A stretch of DNA of 64,000 nucleotides from Acinetobacter sp. ANC 4169 (GTDB lineage Bacteria; Pseudomonadota; Gammaproteobacteria; Pseudomonadales; Moraxellaceae): assembly GCF_002135355.1 (NCBI RefSeq), contig NZ_NEGE01000004.1, positions 1 to 64,000 of the forward strand, in the 5' to 3' direction. Below, one piece after another: positions 26,628-35,976 of this stretch; the first letter of the stretch is position 1; every line of letters starts with the position of its first letter. A program made the position numbers and the translations under genes. Below the pieces are notes generated by a model. It made no database searches and had not been told where the DNA came from. It saw only the letters and a list, made by a program, of their open reading frames with translations.

Positions 26628-27125
26628 TTATTTTTTGAAAGTATTTTCAAATACGGTTTGATCGGCCGATTGCTCAAAAGCACGTTTTGGCACAATTATC
26701 ACGGTACGATTTTTCAATTCAATCATATAAGTCAGCTTGCCTACCGCAAAGTTTTGTACTTCATTGTAGTTGAAAATTTGCTTGCGGCCGTTAGCATAGA
26801 TTTCTGCATAATCCTGAAATAATTCGATGCCCTGTTCACTTTTACCAAACTGATATTTCACAAATTGGCGCTTAAACATCATCGGTAAAAACCAGTAACG
26901 CATCAGCAATTGTAAAATCAAAAAGAACGCGCCGAGTGCAACATAATAGCGGCCTACACCATTAAAACCGAGGTAAAAACCCCAGATAATAATGCCGATA
27001 CTCACCAGTGGGGTAATAAAACGGGTAATTTGCTTTTTACCAAAAGTCGCAAGGGCAAAACCATCTTGTGATTCTTCCAGGCTTAAGGAATAACGTAGCG
27101 ATACTGCCGGCTTGGTTTCTGACAT
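26628..27125 (-). CDS. YcxB-like membrane protein
   Basis: A 165-residue protein with two hydrophobic helices (about 38-58 and 62-80) and a C-terminal soluble YcxB-like domain (QGIELFQDYAEIYANGRKQI, IELKNRTVIIVPKRAF). The family is of unknown function. It lies upstream of and close to the FAH-family gene on the same strand. Confidence 0.75.
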   Translation of the reverse strand: MSETKPAVSLRYSLSLEESQDGFALATFGKKQITRFITPLVSIGIIIWGFYLGFNGVGRYYVALGAFFLILQLLMRYWFLPMMFKRQFVKYQFGKSEQGIELFQDYAEIYANGRKQIFNYNEVQNFAVGKLTYMIELKNRTVIIVPKRAFEQSADQTVFENTFKK

Positions 27126-27302
27126 GACTGATCATCAAATTATTACAACAATTGTGCTAGATATTACACCAGATTCGCTTATTTCCTTATTGTTTTTACT
27201 CGCCCCATTACAACCAAAATTACATAAGTTTGCTTCACAATGGTTTGGAAATTGATTAAAACATCAGCACTCACTCAGAAAAATGCATAAACAGGATGTG
27301 AT

Positions 27303-28607
27303 ATGCCCAACAATAAAAATAAATGCTGTTTGCTGATGCTGTGTTGCCTGATCGGCACGCAAGTCTCAGCTAAAATTATTCCATGGAAAGAACAGATTCC
27401 AAGTAGCCTGAGTGTATTTCAGGGCAAGGCGCAACTACTGGCAGACTTAACTGCAAACTCTATTTTGATTTATGCACATCCTGCGCAATCCATTACTTTA
27501 CCCACGCTAAAAAATCAGCAAAGCATGATCGGTAAGTTTTATACCGGTGCGGTCGTAGTTCCTACAAATAGCCAGAATGTGGCCAGACTTTTAAGCAACT
27601 ACAGCCAATATAATGGACTATTTCCGGTTTTGAAATCTGCAAAGGTAGTGGAGCAACAAGACAACATTACCCAGATGAAATATCAAGTCTCTATCCCCAC
27701 CCCTATTCCCGTATTGAACTTTAAAGAAAATGTGGTGATGCAGCATCATTTAACTGCAAATAGCATTTCCAGCATTGTACTGGATGCTCCCATTCCTTAC
27801 GGTGCGGGCAAAATTGAATGGTTTGATTTGGGCAGTAATAAGACTTTAATTACCATTACCCAATGGGGCGATCTAAACCATCCTAAAGGCTTTTTATTCA
27901 GTACCATTTTGAATGCCATTCCAGAGGCCAAACTCGGCATTCCCTCGGGCACCAACGCTTTTTTACTCGAAGCCTTGCAACAACGCTTTAAAACGACCAC
28001 GGCGCAAACCTTAAAAGTGGGTGAATTACCTGAGGTGCAACTGGACGCAGCTCAGGTACAAAAAATTGCGGCACTGAGTCAATTCTCACAAGAACCGGTT
28101 TCGTTCATCTTGCCGTCGAATAAAGTGCCTTATCAGCATGGATTGGAAAGCTTGCGCTTTAGCAGCAGTTATCAATATTTTGCCAAAAGCCCGCAACAGT
28201 TACAGCATTGGCTCAATGCTCCATCCTTTCAGGAACTTTTTCCACGCCAGATTAAAGACATCGACATCAAAAAAGTGGATCCCAACACCTTTGACGCAGA
28301 CTATAAAATTTCAGTCGGCTTAGGCGTCATCAATATTCCATTCGATTTCAAGTTGCGTTTTGACTATCCCAACAGTCGGGAAAATGAGTTTCATGCCGTT
28401 GGAGGTGATTTACAGTTTGTGAAAGGTGGAATGCAGCTGATTCCACAAGGTACAGGCACCTTATTCAAGGTCACCAGTGCCATGAAAATTCATGACCAGG
28501 CGCCGTTTTTACTTCGGGCGATGCGGAGCATGCCTTATCATGACATGTTGCCAGCCTTGGGGGGTAATACCGTATTGGCATTAAAGATTAAGCAGAAAAT
28601 GAAATAA
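27303..28607 (+). CDS. secreted two-domain SRPBCC-like protein
   Basis: A 434-residue protein with a signal peptide (to about QVSAK, residue 24). The mature part seems to hold two START/SRPBCC-like domains. The first (about 75-225) reads TGAVVVPTNSQNVARLLSNY, then YNGLFPVLKSAKVVEQ. The second (about 275-434) reads SYQYFAKSPQQLQHWL, then FQELFPRQIKDIDIKKVD. Both have the helix-plus-beta-grip pattern of lipid-binding folds. The function is not known; a periplasmic lipid or hydrophobic-ligand carrier is a guess. Terminator shortly after the stop. Confidence 0.72.
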   Translation: MPNNKNKCCLLMLCCLIGTQVSAKIIPWKEQIPSSLSVFQGKAQLLADLTANSILIYAHPAQSITLPTLKNQQSMIGKFYTGAVVVPTNSQNVARLLSNYSQYNGLFPVLKSAKVVEQQDNITQMKYQVSIPTPIPVLNFKENVVMQHHLTANSISSIVLDAPIPYGAGKIEWFDLGSNKTLITITQWGDLNHPKGFLFSTILNAIPEAKLGIPSGTNAFLLEALQQRFKTTTAQTLKVGELPEVQLDAAQVQKIAALSQFSQEPVSFILPSNKVPYQHGLESLRFSSSYQYFAKSPQQLQHWLNAPSFQELFPRQIKDIDIKKVDPNTFDADYKISVGLGVINIPFDFKLRFDYPNSRENEFHAVGGDLQFVKGGMQLIPQGTGTLFKVTSAMKIHDQAPFLLRAMRSMPYHDMLPALGGNTVLALKIKQKMK

Positions 28608-28637
28608 TTGTTTAACATATTTGATTTATTCTAGGCA

Positions 28638-28666
28638 CAAAAAAACCGCAATTAAGCGGTTTTTTC
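28638..28666. terminator. terminator upstream of tRNA-Arg copy 1
   Basis: AAAACCGC/GCGGTTTT stem, loop AATTAA, with A- and T-runs. It ends the SRPBCC-like gene on the plus strand and the tRNA transcript on the minus strand. It is duplicated at 29669-29694. Confidence 0.82.
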
Positions 28667-28695
28667 CAGTTTTACATCTGTCGATGTGATCAAGT

Positions 28696-28772
28696 TGGTG
28701 CGCTCAGAGAGATTCGAACTCCCGACCCCTTAGTTCGTAGCCAAGTGCTCTATCCAGCTGAGCTATGAGCGC
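28696..28772 (-). tRNA. tRNA-Arg(ACG), copy 1
   Basis: A 77-base cloverleaf with encoded CCA: acceptor GCGCTCA/TGAGCGC, D arm AGCTCAGCTGGATAGAGC, anticodon stem CTTGG/CTAAG (one G-U pair) with loop CTACGAA giving anticodon ACG, and T arm with GTTCGAATC. Identical to copies 2 and 3. Confidence 0.97.
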
Positions 28773-28969
28773 GACGTCTTGATGTGGTGCATTATACGCG
28801 TTTTTAACGCGCTGTTAAGTGCTTTTTAACAAATACACAATCAAGTGGACAGTTATTGGGCAAAATTGGATTTTTCATCTATTTTTTAAGCAAAAAATGA
28901 ATTTAATCCTGATGTACTACATCCACATACTGTAAATGGTCATGCTGATAAAAAGAATTGAATCATTTA

Positions 28970-29572
28970 TCACTGCCCCACTGTGCCAGTTTTCACTTCT
29001 CCTGCCCGCTGGTAACAAGTGAACACCACACCACCAGACGTAACTAAGTGATCGGTTAATTCAAAAGCCGTAGCAGTTGTACCCTCGGCAAATAAACGTT
29101 TACCTGTACCCAGAATAACTGGAAAAGTCATCAAATACAGTTCGTCCACCAGATTATGTTTAAAAAGCGTCTGTGCCATATGTGCACTGCCATGCACTTT
29201 GATATCCCCACCTTCTGACGCTTTGAGCTTCTTCACATCATCCACATTTTTCAAAAACACAGAATTTTGCCAGTCAGAGTGATTCAGGCTATTGGACATC
29301 ACATACTTGGTGACCTCGTTGATTCCCGCCCACATTTCAGCATGTGTTGGCCAGTAAGGTTCCCAAATTTTAAATGTGTTTCTGCCCAAAAGAATATCGG
29401 TGGACTGCATCCATTTTTGCATGAGGGTATCGATCACCTGGTCTTGCTTGGTAAAATAAGGAGCAACCCAGCCACCATATTTAAAACCGCCAGATGGGTC
29501 TTCCTGGGGTCCGCCTGGTGCTTCAATAACGCCATCTAAAGTCATAAATTCCTGAACAATGATTTTTCTCAT
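28970..29572 (-). CDS. dihydrofolate reductase family protein (RibD C-terminal type)
   Basis: A 200-residue protein with the RibD-C/DHFR-like fold: KIIVQEFMTLDGVIEAPGGP at the N-terminus, DILLGRNTFKIWEPYWPT, then GGDIKVHGSAHMAQTLFKHN and VDELYLMTFPVILGTGKRLF. These are typical stand-alone YyaP/YwjB-like reductases whose substrate is not established. The gene lies alone between two tRNA-Arg units, facing the same way, and looks like cargo added to the tRNA cluster. Confidence 0.88.
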   Translation of the reverse strand: MRKIIVQEFMTLDGVIEAPGGPQEDPSGGFKYGGWVAPYFTKQDQVIDTLMQKWMQSTDILLGRNTFKIWEPYWPTHAEMWAGINEVTKYVMSNSLNHSDWQNSVFLKNVDDVKKLKASEGGDIKVHGSAHMAQTLFKHNLVDELYLMTFPVILGTGKRLFAEGTTATAFELTDHLVTSGGVVFTCYQRAGEVKTGTVGQ

Positions 29573-29668
29573 CTTATTTTTCTCTTATCGGATCTTCATT
29601 TTGTTTATTTTATAGCCTGGTATTTTTTTATGATTCAAATTTATTTTAATGATATAAATTTCAGACAC

Positions 29669-29694
29669 AAAAAAACCGCAACATGTGCGGTTTC
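29669..29694 (-). terminator. terminator copy downstream of tRNA-Arg copy 2
   Basis: AAACCGC/GCGGTTT stem with loop AACATGT, preceded by an A-run. It is a diverged copy of the element at 28638-28666 and forms part of a roughly 135-base direct repeat that includes the tRNA. Confidence 0.7.
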
Positions 29695-29726
29695 TTCCAG
29701 TTTTACATCTGTCGATGTGTTCAAGT

Positions 29727-29803
29727 TGGTGCGCTCAGAGAGATTCGAACTCCCGACCCCTTAGTTCGTAGCCAAGTGCTCTATCCAGCTGAGCTATGAG
29801 CGC
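29727..29803 (-). tRNA. tRNA-Arg(ACG), copy 2
   Basis: 77 bases, identical to copy 1 and exactly 1031 bases from it. The sequence on its 3' side (ATTTTACATCTGTCGATGTG-type block and terminator) is also shared with copy 1. Confidence 0.97.
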
Positions 29804-29851
29804 GTACTTGAGTTGCTTTTCAGCATTCGTTACATTTACGTTTAACTTGAT

Positions 29852-29928
29852 TGGTGCGCTCAGAGAGATTCGAACTCCCGACCCCTTAGTTCGTAGCCAA
29901 GTGCTCTATCCAGCTGAGCTATGAGCGC
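29852..29928 (-). tRNA. tRNA-Arg(ACG), copy 3
   Basis: 77 bases, identical to copies 1 and 2, with encoded CCA. It lies 48 bases upstream of copy 2 and 15 bases downstream of tRNA-Ser. Confidence 0.97.
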
Positions 29929-29943
29929 ATTTCAAGTTATTCG

Positions 29944-30035
29944 TGGCGGTGAGAGAGGGATTCGAACCCTCGGTGGGCTTTAAGACCCACGCTCCCTTAG
30001 CAGGGGAGTACCTTCAGCCACTCGGCCACCTCACC
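29944..30035 (-). tRNA. tRNA-Ser(GCT)
   Basis: A 92-base class II tRNA with a long variable arm (GCGTGGGTCTTAAAGCCCAC). The anticodon stem CTCCC/GGGAG encloses CTGCTAA, giving anticodon GCT. CCA is encoded. It is the first gene of the tRNA-Ser-Arg-Arg-(insert)-Arg cluster. Confidence 0.97.
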
Positions 30036-30302
30036 GTAACGAGCCGCCATAATACAAATTAAAGTTAATTTCTTCAAGTCACATTTCAAAAATTTCTGAT
30101 TTTTTTGATCAATCATCTATTTTTTAAACAATTTCCGAGTTGAGCCCGTACTTTTCCCGGTTATTCGGCAGTTGTTACTGTGAAATATGCTGCTTCACGT
30201 TAGAATTAGGACTGAAAAACACAATATTGCAATCATTTACGTGCAGTATCCTGCTGCATGACTTATGCTAATCCTATCTTCTGACATGAAGCCAAAGACA
30301 TT

Positions 30303-32723
30303 ATGAAAAATTGGGTCGATCCTGAAGCTAAAGCTGAAGCTGAACGCTATGAAAATCCTATTCCCAGCCGTATTCTTATTTCTGAAACGATTGAAAAACT
30401 ACAAGCACCACAGTCTCATGCAGATTTAGTGGAACATTTTGAAATTGCCGATCAAAAAAGTATTGATGCGCTGAGCCATCGCCTGATTGCCATGGTTCGA
30501 GATGGCCAGTTAATGAAAGATGGATACAAGTTCCAGCTTGCAGCCAGCCAGCCGACTCATGAAGCCACCGTCTATATCAATTCCAAAGGTTTGGGCAGCG
30601 CCTCGATTGCCGATCATGATGATATTTTATTGCCTGAACGCGAATTGCGTCTGGTGTTTAATGGAGACCGCGTCAAGGTTCGTCAAACCTCGGTCGACCG
30701 CAAAGGTAAGCCTTGGGGTTTTATTACCGAAGTGATGCAACATCGCGTAAAGCAGATTATTGGTAAAGTTTCGGTCTATGACGGCGAATACTTTATTCAG
30801 CCAGGCAATCCGAATGCGCATCAGCCGATTACCTTAGAAAAAGAACTGATTGAACACGCCCAAGTCAAAGTGGGTGATTCTGTTCGTGTGGCGATTGATG
30901 ACTACCCGACCCGGGAAGAATTGCCGACAGGACACATCGTGCAATCCATGGCAGATAAAGCCGATACGGAAATCATTATTCCGCAAACCATTTTAGAATT
31001 TGGTTTACCTTATGAATTTCCAGAAGAAGTGCTTCGCGATGCAGAGCACTTTAAAGAACCTTCTGCACAGGATCGCGAAGGCCGTATCGATTTACGTGAC
31101 TTGGCCCTAGTCACCATTGACGGTGAAGATGCCCGCGACTTTGACGATGCAGTCTATGCCGAAAAACGCCCAGGCGGCGGCTACCGCGTAGTGGTGGCGA
31201 TTGCTGACGTGAGCCATTATGTACGTAACGACAAACCACTGGATGATGAAGCCCAAGAACGTGGCACGTCAGTATATTTCCCGCACTTTGTGCTGCCCAT
31301 GTTACCGGAAGCCTTATCTAATGGCTTATGCTCGCTGAATCCACATGTTGACCGCCTATGTATGGTTTGTGATTTAAAACTGTCACGTGCTGGCCGCGTT
31401 ACAGGTTTTGAATTCTATCCATCGGTCATGCATTCCAAAGCTCGTCTGACTTATACCCAGGTGGCGCAGTATTTTGATGGTGACAGCAAGGCCATTCCTG
31501 AAGATCGTGAAGTTCGCAAGTCGATCAACACCCTGTTCCAATTGTATCAAGTTCTCAAAGGTTTACGTGCTGAACGTCATGCCATGGAATTTGAAACGGT
31601 TGAAACTTACATGACCTTTGACGAACTCGGTGGAATCAAGGAAATTTTGCCGCGTTCACGTAATGAAGCACACAAACTGATTGAAGAATGCATGTTGCTG
31701 GCCAACGTTGCAGCAGCAGAATATGCCTTGGAAAATGACATTCCGATGTTGTACCGTGTGCATGAGCCGCCTGAATTTTCACGTATCCAGAAAGTACGTG
31801 AATATGTGAAATTGCTGGGCCTGCCCTTCCCTGAACAGCCAACCCAAAAAGATTATCAGGCGGTGATTGAAGCCACCAAAGACCGTATTGATGCGCCAAG
31901 CATTCACGCGGTGTTGTTACGCTCGATGATGCAGGCCTATTACGGCGCCAACAATGCCGGGCATTTTGGTTTGGCTTATGAAGCGTATACGCATTTCACC
32001 TCTCCGATTCGCCGTTACCCAGACTTGTTATTGCACCGTGCCATCAAAGCACATTTAAAACAAAAGCCTTTCGCGCTTTCTGGTGCTGCTCTGGATGATG
32101 CCGGTGAACATTTCTCGCAAACAGAACGCCGTGCAGATGAAGCATCACGTTCGGTCACCACCTGGTTGAAATGTCACTATATGCAGCAGCATTTAGGTGA
32201 AGAGTTTGTTGGTATCATCAGTGCCGTGGCTGAGTTTGGCCTGTTCGTCACTCTAAAAGACTTGTATGTCGATGGCATGGTTCACGTGAGCCAACTGGGC
32301 GATGACTTCTTTGTTTATGACCAAGCTAGCCAAAGCCTGGTCGGTCAAAATCGCGGTCAAACCTTTAGTCTGGGCGATGAAGTCAAAATTAAAGTGGCAG
32401 CCGTGAATCTGGAAGATCGCAAGATTGACTTTGAACTGTTGCAACAAATGACCCATGCCGGCCGTGCGATTCGAAGCCGTGCGCCACGTGTGGCCCAGAC
32501 GACAGCCAAAGAAGAAGTCTTTAACCCGCGTGCGAAAGCCGTGGTGAGTGAAGAGGGTGAACAGCCGATTCGCAAGAAAAAGCCTAAAACCAAATCTGCT
32601 TCACCAGTTAAAAAGTCAGATAAAAAATCTTCAGCCAAGGCGGATGCCAAAGCCAAAGACAAGCTGAAGAAAAAGTCTAAACCGAAAAAGAAAAAGTCGA
32701 ACGCGAAAGCCAAGATAGAATAA
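30303..32723 (+). CDS. rnr: ribonuclease R
   Basis: A 3'-5' exoribonuclease that degrades structured RNA and acts in rRNA and tRNA quality control. Order: an N-terminal winged helix (about 20-80), two cold-shock domains (about 80-245), the RNB catalytic domain with clustered Asp in DGEDARDFDDAVY (about 270-282), an S1 domain (about 630-715) and a Lys-rich tail (about 740-806). 806 residues is normal. Own terminator follows. Confidence 0.97.
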   Translation: MKNWVDPEAKAEAERYENPIPSRILISETIEKLQAPQSHADLVEHFEIADQKSIDALSHRLIAMVRDGQLMKDGYKFQLAASQPTHEATVYINSKGLGSASIADHDDILLPERELRLVFNGDRVKVRQTSVDRKGKPWGFITEVMQHRVKQIIGKVSVYDGEYFIQPGNPNAHQPITLEKELIEHAQVKVGDSVRVAIDDYPTREELPTGHIVQSMADKADTEIIIPQTILEFGLPYEFPEEVLRDAEHFKEPSAQDREGRIDLRDLALVTIDGEDARDFDDAVYAEKRPGGGYRVVVAIADVSHYVRNDKPLDDEAQERGTSVYFPHFVLPMLPEALSNGLCSLNPHVDRLCMVCDLKLSRAGRVTGFEFYPSVMHSKARLTYTQVAQYFDGDSKAIPEDREVRKSINTLFQLYQVLKGLRAERHAMEFETVETYMTFDELGGIKEILPRSRNEAHKLIEECMLLANVAAAEYALENDIPMLYRVHEPPEFSRIQKVREYVKLLGLPFPEQPTQKDYQAVIEATKDRIDAPSIHAVLLRSMMQAYYGANNAGHFGLAYEAYTHFTSPIRRYPDLLLHRAIKAHLKQKPFALSGAALDDAGEHFSQTERRADEASRSVTTWLKCHYMQQHLGEEFVGIISAVAEFGLFVTLKDLYVDGMVHVSQLGDDFFVYDQASQSLVGQNRGQTFSLGDEVKIKVAAVNLEDRKIDFELLQQMTHAGRAIRSRAPRVAQTTAKEEVFNPRAKAVVSEEGEQPIRKKKPKTKSASPVKKSDKKSSAKADAKAKDKLKKKSKPKKKKSNAKAKIE

Positions 32724-32747
32724 TTTTTCGATAAAAGTCCTACTAAT

Positions 32748-32779
32748 GCCAGTCAGTTAAGAAATTGACTGGCTTTTTT
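32748..32779 (+). terminator. rnr terminator
   Basis: GCCAGTCA/TGACTGGC stem (loop GTTAAGAAAT), then TTTTTT. Confidence 0.88.
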
Positions 32780-32789
32780 ATTGTGAATT

Positions 32790-33050
32790 CATCATGGTTA
32801 TTTGATACGCGGGGTCGTCATCCGCAACCTGAGCAAGAATAAAAGCATTGCTTTTATTCGCAGCGCAAGGCGAAGCACTAATCTTTGGAATAGACTGTTT
32901 TTGCAATAAGTCATTCTATATGCAGAAAGTGAACAAGTTTTGCGGTGAGGTACGCTGCACCGCAAGATGCTTTTCTTGCGAAGCTTTGTTTCGCAAGGAA
33001 CAAACGAGCTCCGAATATTTGATTTAAAAGGTAAGACCCCCTCGTGAATA
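32790..33050. repeat. hairpin-rich intergenic element
   Basis: About 260 bases with three inverted repeats in series: GAATAAAAGCA/TGCTTTTATTC at 32837-32859 (one central mismatch), TGCGGTG/CACCGCA at 32941-32964 and CTTGCGAA/TTCGCAAG at 32975-32997. Short GTGAAT-like sequences lie near both ends (about 32784 and 33042). The overall look is of a dispersed, structured Acinetobacter intergenic repeat, but copy number cannot be judged from one window. An 85-codon open frame on the minus strand is probably fortuitous. Confidence 0.5.
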
Positions 33051-33227
33051 ATCAAAAAGTTAAAGGGTTTATTGAAAACCTTCTAACTGATCAGCAGTAC
33101 TTATCTAGGGCTTTTTATTGAGTCTGATCTGGAAAGTATTTACCGACTGAAAAATAATAGCCCTTGATTTACCCTTCTCTAAGCCTTACATCTACTATTA
33201 ACTTTATAAATGATATGGCGTATAGAA

Positions 33228-35267
33228 ATGACTTTAGAAAAGGCGACCTTGCCCGTTCCACAATTTGACCAGATTCAACTGGCCGATTTAAAACAACAGA
33301 TTGAACAAGCCATTCAACAAGGACAAAATTTTCTCAAGGATTTAACCGCAGTCCCAGAAGATGTTCAGGCACAGCTGAATATTCTGGAACAGGTCGATAC
33401 GCTGGAAAACAACATGAGCGAAGCTTGGGGCGTGCTGTCACACCTCAACGCCGTAATGAATAACACAGAAACACGTGAACTTTATCAATTCCTGCTTCCA
33501 GCATTAAGCGAATACTACACTCAACTGGGTCAACATACGGTGCTGTATCAAAGCTATCAGCATGTGCATGATGCAGCGGTGTTTAATACGCTTCCAGCAG
33601 CCCATCAAAGTGCCATTAAACTGGCACTGCGCGATTTCAAACTTTCAGGTGTAGCTTTAGAGGGTGAAGCGAAAAAACGTTATGCTGAAATTTCTTCGCG
33701 TTTGTCGCAGCTATCATCAGACTTCTCGAATCATGTATTAGATGCCACCCAAATCTATTTCAAGCCTCTGACCGAAGAACAACTCAAAGGCTTGCCGCAA
33801 AGCAGTATCGATCTGCTCAAACAATATGGTCAGCAACGTGAACTGGATCAGCCAGTCGCGACCTTGGACATTCCGGCTTATCTGGCCATCATGACCTATG
33901 CCGATGACCGTGGCTTACGTGAAGAACTGTATAAAGCCTATACCACTCGTGCCTCCAACCTGTCCGATCATCCTGAGTTTGACAATACCCAGGTGATGGA
34001 GGAAATCTTAAGTCTGCGTCATGAAATGGCACAGTTACTTGGTTTTAAGAATTTTGCAGAACTCTCACTGGCCAGCAAAATGGCACCCGATGTCGAAACT
34101 GTAGATAAGTTTCTGGTTGATCTGGCTGAACATGCACGAGCACCAGCAAGCAAAGAGATCGCCGAATTAAAAACTATTGCCATTCAGGATGGCATACTCG
34201 AATTACAGCCTTGGGATACCGGCTACTATTCTGAAAAGCTGAAATTGCAACAGTTCAATTTATCTCAGGAATCACTGAAACCGTATTTCCCTGCACCGAA
34301 AATCCTGCAAGGCCTGTTCAGCATTGTTAACCGTCTATATGGCATCAACATTGTGGAACGTGAAGCGCCGGTCTGGCATCCCGATGCACGCTATTTTGAA
34401 CTGGAAGATCAAGGCAGCGTAGTCGGTGGCTTCTACCTCGATCTTTACGCACGCAGTGGCAAACGCGGTGGCGCATGGATGAGTGGTTTCCGCTCGCGCA
34501 TGCAAACCAAACAGGGTTTGCAAAAACCGATTTGCTACATGGTCTGCAACTTTACCCCTGCTGTCGGCAATCAGCCGGCGCTGCTTACTCATGATGAAGT
34601 GAATACCCTGTTCCATGAATTTGGTCATGGTCTGCATCATCTGTTGACCGAAGTCGATCATATTGCGGTTGCAGGGACTCACGGCGTAGATTGGGATGCA
34701 GTCGAGCTTCCTAGCCAGTTTATGGAGTTCTGGACCTGGGATAGCGATAGTCTCGATCTGCTTAGTGAACACATCGAAAGCAAGCAGCATTTGCCAGAAG
34801 ATTTACTTAAATCCTTATTGGATGCTCGTTTCTTCCAGTCCGGCATGCAAACCTTGCGTCAAATCGAATTTGCCTTATTTGACTTGCATATTCACAAGCA
34901 TAGCTCCGCTTTAAATGCCGAACAGGTGCAAGCGACACTGGATGAAATCCGTCAAAAATATGCGGTAGCACCAACGGCGAGTTATAACCGTTTCCAGCAT
35001 AGCTTTAGCCATATTTTTGCCGGAGGCTATGCTGCGGGTTATTACTCTTACAAATGGGCTGAAGTTTTGGCCAGTGATGCCTTCGATCGTTTCGAACAGG
35101 AAGGAATTTTTAACATACAGACCGGAAAAGAATTTCGTCAATTTATTCTAGCAGTTGGCGGAAAAGATACAGCACTTGACGCGTTTATCAATTTCCGCGG
35201 ACGCGAGCCAAAAATAGATGCGTTATTACGTCATCAAGGTTGGACGAAGCCCTCTAAAAACGCTTAA
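33228..35267 (+). CDS. prlC: oligopeptidase A (M3 metallopeptidase)
   Basis: A cytoplasmic zinc peptidase that degrades short peptides, including cleaved signal peptides. The zinc site HEFGH is at about residue 463 in LFHEFGHGLHHLL, followed by the downstream Glu ligand in DAVELPSQFMEFW. Its 679 residues match PrlC/OpdA. The ATG at 33228 is preferred; an ATG at 33210 would add six residues. A small YheV-like gene follows 32 bases later. Confidence 0.95.
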   Translation: MTLEKATLPVPQFDQIQLADLKQQIEQAIQQGQNFLKDLTAVPEDVQAQLNILEQVDTLENNMSEAWGVLSHLNAVMNNTETRELYQFLLPALSEYYTQLGQHTVLYQSYQHVHDAAVFNTLPAAHQSAIKLALRDFKLSGVALEGEAKKRYAEISSRLSQLSSDFSNHVLDATQIYFKPLTEEQLKGLPQSSIDLLKQYGQQRELDQPVATLDIPAYLAIMTYADDRGLREELYKAYTTRASNLSDHPEFDNTQVMEEILSLRHEMAQLLGFKNFAELSLASKMAPDVETVDKFLVDLAEHARAPASKEIAELKTIAIQDGILELQPWDTGYYSEKLKLQQFNLSQESLKPYFPAPKILQGLFSIVNRLYGINIVEREAPVWHPDARYFELEDQGSVVGGFYLDLYARSGKRGGAWMSGFRSRMQTKQGLQKPICYMVCNFTPAVGNQPALLTHDEVNTLFHEFGHGLHHLLTEVDHIAVAGTHGVDWDAVELPSQFMEFWTWDSDSLDLLSEHIESKQHLPEDLLKSLLDARFFQSGMQTLRQIEFALFDLHIHKHSSALNAEQVQATLDEIRQKYAVAPTASYNRFQHSFSHIFAGGYAAGYYSYKWAEVLASDAFDRFEQEGIFNIQTGKEFRQFILAVGGKDTALDAFINFRGREPKIDALLRHQGWTKPSKNA

Positions 35268-35299
35268 ACTAGGGATCTAAGATTGTTCAGAAGGTTAGG

Positions 35300-35518
35300 A
35301 TGATGACTATCAAACGTCGTTTCATTGCAGGTGCTAAATGTCCAAAATGTGAAGCGCTAGATCGGATTGTCATGCTAACTTCTGGCGACGATGAATGGAT
35401 TGAATGTATCGACTGCGGCTATAACGAAAATCGGCCAACGCATGTCGATGAACCACAAATGCCGGAACTTCCGGATGAGATTGGTGTCATTCAGTTCAAA
35501 CCACGTCAGCCTAAATAA
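35300..35518 (+). CDS. YheV-like zinc-ribbon protein (DUF2387)
   Basis: A 72-residue protein with the YheV-type pattern: RRFIAGAKCPKCEALDRI, then DDEWIECIDCGYNE, giving two CxxC pairs that should bind one zinc. The C-terminal half is acidic and Pro-rich. The function is unknown. The start is ATGATG at 35300/35303 with AAGG upstream. Likely co-transcribed with prlC and the following membrane protein gene. Confidence 0.9.
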   Translation: MMTIKRRFIAGAKCPKCEALDRIVMLTSGDDEWIECIDCGYNENRPTHVDEPQMPELPDEIGVIQFKPRQPK

Positions 35519-35531
35519 AAACAGGTTCACT

Positions 35532-35969
35532 ATGACATTAGATCAAAGAAATAGCCCAAAACTTTTATTGGGCATTACTGGGGGATTGGTTGCAATCATT
35601 GTGCTTTTTTTGGCATATCAATGGTTTTTTGCAACTTCAAACGAAACACTGCCTGAACATGAAGGAGCCAGCTTGACCGCTCCTGTAAAACCGGCACCAT
35701 CTACTACTGCAGAACCGCAAGCAGCTACTGCTAAAAGTGATCCGGAAACCATTCAACTGGTGGATGAAAAAATTCTGAAAGCGCCAGTTTCAGAAAATGC
35801 TTCTTTGGCCAAAGAAGAAGTCGCCAAACTGGACGATATCCAGAACCAGCTCCATGAGCAAGAAACCATGCTGAAAGCACAACATGCCGATGCCGATGAG
35901 CTAATTGCCCTCAAACAAGAACAGATTAAATTACTTGAAGCCCAACTGGCTCAAAAACAATCATTATAA
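35532..35969 (+). CDS. hypothetical single-pass membrane protein with coiled coil
   Basis: A 145-residue protein with one N-terminal transmembrane helix (about 12-31, LLLGITGGLVAIIVLFLAYQ), an Ala/Pro/Thr linker and a C-terminal coiled coil (about 95-145, many Gln/Glu/Leu heptads). AGG seven bases upstream of the ATG at 35532 supports this start rather than a longer frame that overlaps the YheV-like gene. Function unknown; the topology resembles an envelope spacer or scaffold protein. Confidence 0.75.
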   Translation: MTLDQRNSPKLLLGITGGLVAIIVLFLAYQWFFATSNETLPEHEGASLTAPVKPAPSTTAEPQAATAKSDPETIQLVDEKILKAPVSENASLAKEEVAKLDDIQNQLHEQETMLKAQHADADELIALKQEQIKLLEAQLAQKQSL

Positions 35970-35976
35970 TGCGTGA

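Noticed and set aside
32798..33055. 85-codon open frame on the minus strand between rnr and prlC
   Set aside because: It coincides with the three-hairpin element; composition is dominated by Leu/Arg/Ser from palindromes, and there is no ribosome site.
34335..34790. 151-codon frame antisense to prlC
   Set aside because: Covers the zinc-site region of a clear M3 peptidase; explained by codon bias of the sense gene.
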